20,566 nucleotides of DNA from an uncultured Actinomycetes bacterium. GTDB lineage: Bacteria > Actinomycetota > Actinomycetes > Nanopelagicales > Nanopelagicaceae. Below are positions 15,344-20,566 of this stretch, piece after piece. The position numbers and the translations under genes were made by a program. The DNA lies in the NCBI GenBank assembly GCA_903865885.1, contig CAIPLJ010000093.1, positions 1 to 20,566 on the forward strand, given 5' to 3'. Every line of letters begins with the position of its first letter. Within the stretch, counting starts at the first letter, position 1. The notes beneath the pieces were generated by a model that ran no database searches, was not told the DNA's origin, and saw nothing but the letters and a program-made list of their open reading frames with translations.

Positions 15344-16482
15344 TTTTTGCCTACTAAATTTGCTGCAAGTCCACGTGCAATCACATCAGGTAATACTGAG
15401 AGCGCATACTCAACATCTGCCTGCGTATTAGTTGTTCCAAATGAGAAGCGCAGAGATGATTGTGAGAGAACATCGGTCAGGCCCATCGCCATCAATACAT
15501 GGCTTGGGCGATGTACACCCGCAGTACATGCTGCTCCTGTCGAACATGAAACTTTCTGTGAATCCATGAGCAATAAGAGTGAATCACTCTGTGTACCGGG
15601 AAAGGTAATATTTGAAATTCCAGGTAGGCGATCGGCGCCTCTGCCATTAATGACCGCATCAGGACGTGCTGCTAAAACTCCGGTTTCGAATGCATCACGA
15701 AGGGCTGCAACTTTTTTTGCGTCATATAACTTTGCTTCAACAGCTGCGGCAAATGCAACGATAGAAGGTGCGTTGAGAGTTCCGCTTCGAATATCGCGCT
15801 CTTGTCCCCCACCATGAAGTAACGCCGGGATTTCAACTGCGCGACGAAGAATGAGCGCACCGATTCCGAGTGGTCCGCCTACTTTATGTGCGCTAATTGT
15901 CATGGCAAAGAGGCCGAGATCTTTAAAGGAAAGTGGCACCTTGGTAAAGCTCTGCACTGCATCGCAGTGAACCGGAATATCCCCAGCAATTTTCACAAGG
16001 TCTGCAATCGGTTGGATAACGCCAGTCTCGTTATTGCTATGCATGACAGAAATCAGTGCAATCTCTGAACCACGATCTGCGACAACCTTTTTCACGTAAT
16101 CAAGATCAATGACCCCATCGGTTGTAACAGGAATTTCTAGGAGCTGCGCGCCTTCATGTTCGACCAACCAATGCGCTGGATCGAGAACGGCGTGGTGTTC
16201 GATGCTCGAGACGAGTATGACTTTCTTTTCAGAATGCCAGAACAACCCTTTAATTGCAGCGTTATCAGCTTCAGTTCCAGATCCGGTAAAGATCACTTCG
16301 CTAGCTAAACAACCGAGAGCGTGTGCAATTTTTTCGCGAGCATCTTCAACATCTTTACGCGTTGAACGACCTTCAGTATGCAGCGAAGATGGGTTTCCTA
16401 ATTTACGAAGTGATGTATTCATCGCGTCAATGGCGACGTCGAACATCGGCGTTGTAGCCGCATGGTCGAGATAGACGCTCAT
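15340..16482 (-). CDS. iscS: Cysteine desulfurase (IscS/NifS type)
   Basis: A PLP-dependent class V aminotransferase-fold enzyme that turns cysteine into alanine and an enzyme-bound persulfide. The 380-residue product starts MSVYLDHAATTPM. EHH with H96 stacks on the cofactor, HSNNETGVIQP lies near 148, and K200 in ISAHKVGGPLG is the PLP lysine. The active-site cysteine is C319 in STGAACTAG; an additional cysteine, C313, lies six residues earlier. The overlap with mnmA and the order etfB-etfA-iscS-mnmA match M. tuberculosis Rv3029c-Rv3024c, which is why I use iscS rather than sufS. It probably supplies sulfur to MnmA and possibly to iron-sulfur clusters. A run of seven A (coding strand, 15712-15718) lies in the KK codons. 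The start is 9 bases after the etfA stop. Confidence 0.95.
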   Translation of the reverse strand: MSVYLDHAATTPMFDVAIDAMNTSLRKLGNPSSLHTEGRSTRKDVEDAREKIAHALGCLASEVIFTGSGTEADNAAIKGLFWHSEKKVILVSSIEHHAVLDPAHWLVEHEGAQLLEIPVTTDGVIDLDYVKKVVADRGSEIALISVMHSNNETGVIQPIADLVKIAGDIPVHCDAVQSFTKVPLSFKDLGLFAMTISAHKVGGPLGIGALILRRAVEIPALLHGGGQERDIRSGTLNAPSIVAFAAAVEAKLYDAKKVAALRDAFETGVLAARPDAVINGRGADRLPGISNITFPGTQSDSLLLLMDSQKVSCSTGAACTAGVHRPSHVLMAMGLTDVLSQSSLRFSFGTTNTQADVEYALSVLPDVIARGLAANLVGKK

Positions 16483-16491
16483 GGGAGCAGT

Positions 16492-17445
16492 CTAGTTCGT
16501 GCGCGCTACGACGCCTTCTGTGGCCTTCGGCAGTACGTTGAAGAGGTCTCCGACTACGCCGAAATCTGCGATATCAAAGATTGGAGCCTCGGGATCTTTA
16601 TTGACGACGATGATTGTCTTCGAGGTCTGCATACCTGCGCGATGTTGGATAGCACCAGAGATTCCGCATGCAACATAGAGCTGCGGGCTTACAGTCTTTC
16701 CGGTCTGGCCCACTTGATGTGAATGCGGATACCAACCGGCATCAGTTGCAGCGCGAGATGCGCCCACTGCTGCGCCGAGTGAATCTGCAAATGCTTCAAC
16801 GGGTGCAAAGTTTCCATCGGTACCGCGTCCACCTGAGACAACAATATTTGCTTCAGTCAGCTCTGGTCGTCCGCCCTTTACAGGAGGCTGCGATGACGAG
16901 ACTGTCGCCTTCTTTGCATCGGCGCTAATCGTTGCAGTTGCATTTTCAATTGCAGGAGATGATGCAGAGAAATCTGCTTCCACGCTATTGGGGCGCACAG
17001 TAATAATTGCTGTGCCATGTGAAACCTTGGAATGAACTGTTGTCGATCCGCCAAATACCAATTGCGTTGCAGTGATATCTGCTGAAACATCGACTGCATC
17101 AGTGATGACTCCGGAATCGGTATGGACTGCAACACGTGCTGCTACCTCTTTACCAAAGGCATGAGATGCGATCAGAACTGCTGCTGGTGACTTCTCTTTA
17201 ACGAGGTTGGCAAGTGCATCGGCAGATGCTGCAACGCCATGTGTTGCAAAGTCATCGGATTCAATAACAAGTACGTTGGCAATCGGACCTTGATTTACTG
17301 TTGCTGCAAGCGCTGCGCCCTTACCCGCACCTGCAAGAACTACTGCGGTTACTGAGCCAATTCGTGCTGCAGCAGTGGCAAGTTCTGCCGTTGTTTTGCT
17401 CGCCTTATCGCCTGAAAAATCAGCGAGGATAAATACAGTGCTCAT
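16492..17445 (-). CDS. etfA: Electron transfer flavoprotein subunit alpha
   Basis: EtfA with EtfB carries electrons from acyl-CoA and related dehydrogenases to the quinone pool. The 317-residue product has an N-terminal alpha/beta domain (about 1-185) and a C-terminal FAD-binding domain. The latter shows VVSGGRG at 202-208, SRAATDAGWYP at 230-240, QVGQTGKTVSP at 244-254, and CGISGAIQHRAGM at 260-272, the family FAD signature. NKDPEAPIFDIADFGVVGD near 282-300 is also typical. The ATG overlaps the etfB stop by 4 bases. No ETF dehydrogenase or acyl-CoA dehydrogenase is in the window, so the partners are unknown. Confidence 0.97.
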   Translation of the reverse strand: MSTVFILADFSGDKASKTTAELATAAARIGSVTAVVLAGAGKGAALAATVNQGPIANVLVIESDDFATHGVAASADALANLVKEKSPAAVLIASHAFGKEVAARVAVHTDSGVITDAVDVSADITATQLVFGGSTTVHSKVSHGTAIITVRPNSVEADFSASSPAIENATATISADAKKATVSSSQPPVKGGRPELTEANIVVSGGRGTDGNFAPVEAFADSLGAAVGASRAATDAGWYPHSHQVGQTGKTVSPQLYVACGISGAIQHRAGMQTSKTIIVVNKDPEAPIFDIADFGVVGDLFNVLPKATEGVVARTN

Positions 17446-18224
17446 ATCAACTTCTTCTCTGCGAGGAAGTTCACAAGATCTTGCCCGCCATTGCCTTCAT
17501 CGTTGACTTTAATACCTGCAGCGCGCGGTGGACGTGGCGTTGCATCGTTAACTTGTGACCATGCGCTCTGCGCAGACACTCCAACTGCTGCTAAATCTTT
17601 CTGGTCAATAACTTTCTTCTTTGCAGCCATGATTCCCTTAAAGGATGGATAGCGCGGTTCGTTGATTTTTTCGACAACGCTAATGACAACAGGGAAAGCT
17701 GCAGAAATTTCATCGACGCCAGCTTCAGTGACGCGCGTAATGGACACTGTGCCTGCAGGATCGACAGCAACCTTTGATGCAAATGTGAGCTGTGCCCATC
17801 CAAGGCGAGCGCTGATCATCGCCGGAACAACGCTCATGCGAGCATCGGTGGATTCAGTGCCGCATATGACGATGTCATAACCACCATCTGCAATCACCTT
17901 TGCGAGAACCGAAGAAGTTGCGAGCGCATCAGAGCCTGCAAGTGCGCTATCGCTGACCAAGATTGCGCCATTTGCGCCCATGGAAAGCGCCTTACGCACC
18001 GCCTCGGTTGCGCGATCTGGTCCCATAGAAATCACAGTGACTGAATTGGGTGCACCTTCTTCATTTCCGCCATGAGCTTCTGCAATACGTAGCGCTTCTT
18101 CCACTGCATATTCATCAAGGTCATTGAGAACAGCATCAACGTTCTCGCGATCGAGTAGACCGTTGACCATCTTCTTCTCAGCCCATGAATCGGGAACTTG
18201 CTTGACGCACACTGCAATCTTCAT
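17442..18224 (-). CDS. etfB: Electron transfer flavoprotein subunit beta
   Basis: EtfB binds AMP and pairs with EtfA. From the ATG at 18224 the product is 260 residues and begins MKIAVCVKQVPDSWAEKK, the normal family N-terminus. NDLDEYAVEEALR, the GTESTDARMSVVPAM nucleotide-binding region and the C-terminal VVEKINEPRYPSFKG signature with MAAKKK follow. The frame extends 17 codons further upstream, but that extension is not conserved-looking and runs back over the promoter, so I reject it. No ribosome site precedes the ATG. Instead a promoter is placed so that transcription should begin at the A of ATG, which suggests a leaderless mRNA. It is the first gene of a long minus-strand cluster that continues through etfA, iscS, mnmA and ligA. 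Confidence 0.96.
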   Translation of the reverse strand: MKIAVCVKQVPDSWAEKKMVNGLLDRENVDAVLNDLDEYAVEEALRIAEAHGGNEEGAPNSVTVISMGPDRATEAVRKALSMGANGAILVSDSALAGSDALATSSVLAKVIADGGYDIVICGTESTDARMSVVPAMISARLGWAQLTFASKVAVDPAGTVSITRVTEAGVDEISAAFPVVISVVEKINEPRYPSFKGIMAAKKKVIDQKDLAAVGVSAQSAWSQVNDATPRPPRAAGIKVNDEGNGGQDLVNFLAEKKLI

Positions 18225-18231
18225 GGCGCTT

Positions 18232-18260
18232 ATGTTACTGACGAGTAGCACCTTTGTGAA
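18232..18260 (-). promoter_or_regulatory. Promoter of etfB, probably leaderless
   Basis: On the minus strand TTCACA (18255-18260; five of six match TTGACA) is followed by a 17-base spacer and TAACAT (18232-18237, TAnnnT form). Seven bases separate the -10 from the A of the etfB ATG, which is the normal distance to a transcription start, so the mRNA should begin at or within a base or two of the start codon. The absence of any ribosome site supports this. Confidence 0.65.
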
Positions 18261-18287
18261 GCGTGAAACCCTCAACTAATACTTCAC
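18256..18287. repeat. Inverted repeat linking the two divergent -35 boxes
   Basis: GTGAAG (18256-18261) and CTTCAC (18282-18287) form a 6-base inverted repeat with a 20-base centre. Each arm is part of a -35 box, one facing etfB and one facing mgtA. A second GTGAA copy (18263-18267) lies 7 bases after the first. The repeat may simply reflect the shared TTCAC core of both -35 boxes, or it may be a shared operator. Confidence 0.4.
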
Positions 18288-18311
18288 CTTCTATTCAGAG
18301 ACACGTAACCT
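18283..18311 (+). promoter_or_regulatory. Putative promoter of mgtA
   Basis: TTCACC (18283-18288), a 17-base spacer and TAACCT (18306-18311) point towards the glycosyltransferase genes. The predicted transcription start near 18318 leaves a leader of about 36 bases with no recognisable ribosome site. The same TAACCT -10 was proposed for rpsT. Support is consensus, spacing and position only. Confidence 0.45.
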
Positions 18312-18353
18312 CTCGACTTATCTCAGGATGTTCTCACCCCTCACTCTGCAACC

Positions 18354-19505
18354 ATGATCGAGCCTGGGACATCTGCAAAGTTACGTATCGCTGTCGTGAC
18401 AGAGGCATTTCTGCCACAAGTAAATGGTGTGACCAACTCTGTTCTACGTCTTCTGGAATATTGCAAAGCGCAGGGCCATGAAGTTCTCATCATCGCACCT
18501 GAAAGTGAAGGGGCGCCAACGCGTTACCTCGATTACAAAATTAAGCATGTCCCAAGTATTTCGATGAAGAAGTTGATTCCCATGGGGATGCCTCGAAAAT
18601 TTCTCGAACCACTACTTGAAGGTTTTGCACCCGATGTTATTCATTTAGCCTCACCAATCTTCCTCGGCCACTACGTCGCTCGCATTGCAAAGAAGATGCA
18701 GATTCCAACTGTCTCGGTCTATCAGACAGATATCGCAGGGTTTGCTCGTCACTACGGTTTAACGATTGCTCACACCACTTTGAAGAAGTGGGTCTCACGA
18801 ATTCATCAAGCATCTGACATCACTCTCGCTCCATCGAAATGGGCATGTCGCGATCTTGAATCAAATGGTGTGAAAAATGTTCGCCTCTGGAAGCGTGGAG
18901 TTGATCTCGTTAAATTTCAACCTGCTCGTCGTGATGAATCACTACGCGCAAATATCACTGGCGAACATCAGAAATTTATTGTTGGCTATGTTGGACGCCT
19001 CGCCAACGAGAAGCGCTTGCATGATTTAGCAATTCTTGATCAACAAAAAGATATCCAACTTGTCATTGTGGGCGAAGGACCAGCTGCTGCTCGCTTTAAG
19101 AAAGAGCTACCTAATGCACGCTTTGTTGGATATCAATCTGGAACAGAGCTTGGTCGCTACGTAGCATCCTTTGACATCTTTGTTCATACAGGCAAGCACG
19201 AGACTTTCTGCCAAGCGATTCAAGAGGCACTTGCATCCGGAGTTCCTGTAATTGGTCCCGATTCAGGTGGGCCCGTAGATCTGATTGACCATGGCGTCAC
19301 TGGATTGCTGATTGATACTGCTGATTCACATGCGCTTCTTGAAGCGGTAGAAACTCTTCGCTCCCATAGCTCCTTTGACTTAATGCAATTAGCTGCTCGT
19401 CGCGCTGTAGAACATCGCACCTGGGATTACATAAACGCCCAACTCATTGAACATTATCAAGATGCGATCTATGAACTTTCTAAGAGGAGAGGACTAGTCG
19501 CATGA
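18354..19505 (+). CDS. mgtA: GT4 glycosyltransferase, MgtA-type GDP-mannose mannosyltransferase
   Basis: The 383-residue product is a GT-B fold, family GT4 glycosyltransferase. Its N-terminal domain opens RIAVVTEAFLPQVNGVTNSV, with HLASPIFLGHY near 97 and VYQTDIAGFARHYG near 122. The C-terminal domain has GYVGRLANEKR (211-221), HTGKHETFCQAIQEALASG with the EX7E pair E283 and E291, and PDSGGPVDLI. This closely follows my recollection of M. tuberculosis Rv0557 (MgtA), including VTESFLPNVNGVTNSVLR. In Corynebacterium and Mycobacterium MgtA mannosylates a glucuronyl-diacylglycerol lipid anchor at the inner membrane. The acceptor here is inferred. There is no signal peptide or membrane helix, which fits a cytoplasmic-face enzyme. 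The stop overlaps the next gene by ATGA. Confidence 0.85.
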   Translation: MIEPGTSAKLRIAVVTEAFLPQVNGVTNSVLRLLEYCKAQGHEVLIIAPESEGAPTRYLDYKIKHVPSISMKKLIPMGMPRKFLEPLLEGFAPDVIHLASPIFLGHYVARIAKKMQIPTVSVYQTDIAGFARHYGLTIAHTTLKKWVSRIHQASDITLAPSKWACRDLESNGVKNVRLWKRGVDLVKFQPARRDESLRANITGEHQKFIVGYVGRLANEKRLHDLAILDQQKDIQLVIVGEGPAAARFKKELPNARFVGYQSGTELGRYVASFDIFVHTGKHETFCQAIQEALASGVPVIGPDSGGPVDLIDHGVTGLLIDTADSHALLEAVETLRSHSSFDLMQLAARRAVEHRTWDYINAQLIEHYQDAIYELSKRRGLVA

Positions 19506-20566
19506 AGATTATTCATATTGCCAACTTCTATGGACCAAAATCTGGCGGAATCAAGACCACGCTTCATAACCTTGGAACTGAGTATGGAAAGGTCGGCCAC
19601 GACTTTATCTATGTAGTACCTGGCAAGAAATTCTCCCGCGAGAAGACAAGCCACGGCGGCTGTATCACTCTGCCATCGTGGGTTATTCCCTTTAGCGGCG
19701 GATATCGCGTCATTAAATCAAATCGCCAAGTAAAAACTATCTTGCAATCGCTTAAGCCAGATCGCATCGAAGTGTCAGATCGCTTTACTCTCTCATGTTT
19801 AGGTAATTGGGCAAAGAAGCGAGATATTCCAGCGATTGTCTTTAGCCATGAAACTCTGCGCGGTCTTGTTAAGAACTACTTTGGGATTCCACTCAATCAC
19901 TTTGTGAGCTGGCATAACGCACGGCTGGCAGGAAGATTTGATTATGTTGTAACAACCACAAGTTTTGCAGCAGCTGAATTTGATGAGATTGGCACATCCA
20001 ATGTTGTTCGCGTGCCACTCGGTGTCGATCTTGAAACGTTTTCACCACACCATCGCAATGAAGAGCTGCGCGCAAAGATGATCAAGGGTGGAGATGTGCT
20101 TCTAGTCCACTGTGGTCGACTCTCACCAGAGAAGAAGCCTGAACGTTCATTGCAGGCTCTGCGAGAACTTCTCAGCCGCGGAATAAATGCACGCCTTGTC
20201 TACATCGGTAGCGGGCCACTGCATAAGAAGTTATATGACTCATCTAGAGATATTCCAGTGACTTTCTGGGGATACGTTGCAAATAAGAATTTACTTGCGC
20301 AGATGATTGCATCTGCCGATGTCTCACTGGCTCCAGGACCTATCGAAACTTTCTGCTTAGCAGCACTTGAATCACTTGCAAGTGGAACTCCCGTTGTCGC
20401 ATCTGAGACCAGCGCTGTTGGTGAGTTCCTCTATGGCGATAACGGTGCCTTCGTTGGATTAACTGCAGCTAATGACGGCGCCGCTTTCGCTGATGCGGTA
20501 GAGATTATTCTCGATGAAATTAAGGTAGATCCAACGCTATCTGCGCGATGCAGATTGCAAGCAGAG
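19502..20566 (+). CDS. GT4 glycosyltransferase, PimC-like mannosyltransferase (C-terminus cut by window edge)
   Basis: Another GT-B, GT4 enzyme, open from ATG at 19502 to the right edge (355 codons visible, few residues probably missing). The N-terminus is MKIIHIANFYGPKSGGIKTT. The donor-binding half has HCGRLSPEKKPERS (203-216), YIGSGPLHKKL, and APGPIETFCLAALESLASG with EX7E residues E282 and E290. The motifs ANFYGP-SGG, PFSGGYR, EVSDRFTL and VPLGVDLETF resemble, from memory, mycobacterial PimC, described as a mannosyltransferase acting on phosphatidylinositol dimannoside. Donor GDP-mannose and a lipid acceptor are therefore the likely substrates, but this is inference and no symbol is assigned. 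A good ribosome site, AGGAGAGG, lies about 9 bases upstream inside mgtA, and the 4-base overlap indicates coupled translation. Confidence 0.85.
   Translation, partial: MKIIHIANFYGPKSGGIKTTLHNLGTEYGKVGHDFIYVVPGKKFSREKTSHGGCITLPSWVIPFSGGYRVIKSNRQVKTILQSLKPDRIEVSDRFTLSCLGNWAKKRDIPAIVFSHETLRGLVKNYFGIPLNHFVSWHNARLAGRFDYVVTTTSFAAAEFDEIGTSNVVRVPLGVDLETFSPHHRNEELRAKMIKGGDVLLVHCGRLSPEKKPERSLQALRELLSRGINARLVYIGSGPLHKKLYDSSRDIPVTFWGYVANKNLLAQMIASADVSLAPGPIETFCLAALESLASGTPVVASETSAVGEFLYGDNGAFVGLTAANDGAAFADAVEIILDEIKVDPTLSARCRLQAE

Noticed and set aside
15520..15545. Extra cysteine C313 near the desulfurase active-site C319 as a novel catalytic feature
   Set aside because: As far as I recall, a CSTG-AC arrangement is common in actinobacterial IscS proteins, so it is not distinctive.
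15712..15718. Seven-A run (coding strand) in iscS as a slippage or frameshift site
   Set aside because: The run encodes ordinary lysines, the reading frame is intact on both sides, and there is no alternative product or nearby stimulatory structure.
16470..16482. Absent ribosome site at iscS as a sign of a mis-placed start
   Set aside because: The ATG gives the conserved MSVYLDHAATTPM N-terminus and lies 9 bases after the etfA stop, so coupled re-initiation is enough to explain it.
17442..18275. Longer etfB start 17 codons upstream
   Set aside because: The extension is not part of the EtfB family and would place the start codon upstream of the predicted transcription start; MKIAVCVKQVP at 18224 is the normal N-terminus.
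1..20566. CRISPR arrays, insertion sequences, prophage, toxin-antitoxin or defence islands
   Set aside because: Read-through of both strands shows no repeat-spacer pattern, no transposase or integrase motifs and no unexplained gap longer than about 130 bases; essentially all sequence is assigned to housekeeping genes.

Overview
The window is a compact stretch of housekeeping chromosome from a low-to-mid GC actinobacterium. By eye the GC content is a little under 50 percent. Gene content, gene order, very short or overlapping gene junctions, frequent GTG/TTG starts and at least one probable leaderless promoter fit the streamlined freshwater acI group (Nanopelagicales, Planktophila-like). That placement is inference from gene order and remembered relatives, not from a search. 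No phage, insertion sequence, CRISPR array, toxin module or other accessory island is visible.

Layout. From the left edge to 18224 everything is on the minus strand, so transcription runs right to left. Read in that direction: etfB-etfA (electron transfer flavoprotein), a cysteine desulfurase and mnmA (sulfur mobilisation and tRNA 2-thiolation), ligA (NAD-dependent DNA ligase), an unlisted 38-residue one-helix membrane protein, nadD (NAD synthesis), rsfS (ribosome silencing), a histidine phosphatase, tRNA-Ala(GGC), leuS, comEA-comEC (DNA uptake), holA (Pol III delta), rpsT (S20), lepA (EF4), hemW (heme chaperone) and the start of hrcA (heat-shock repressor, cut by the left edge). From 18354 the plus strand carries two GT4 glycosyltransferases, an MgtA-type mannosyltransferase and a PimC-like one cut by the right edge. 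They overlap by four bases and probably decorate membrane lipids with mannose.

Organisation. Four junctions are 4-base ATGA overlaps (etfB/etfA, desulfurase/mnmA, mnmA/ligA, mgtA/second GT), and nadD/rsfS and rsfS/phosphatase also overlap, so translational coupling is likely throughout. No intergenic gap exceeds about 130 bases. The only divergent junction, 18225-18353, holds two back-to-back promoter-like sequences whose -35 boxes form an inverted repeat. The etfB promoter is placed so that transcription should begin at the A of the start codon. No convincing intrinsic terminator was found.

Best leads. (1) tRNA-Ala ends one base before the leuS start codon, so 3' maturation of the tRNA could generate an almost leaderless leuS mRNA. 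(2) comEC has a conserved-looking N-terminus that begins upstream of its first ordinary start codon. (3) A small membrane-protein gene sits between ligA and nadD. (4) A two-part hairpin lies in front of the tRNA. I see no clear evidence for a wholly new multi-gene system.
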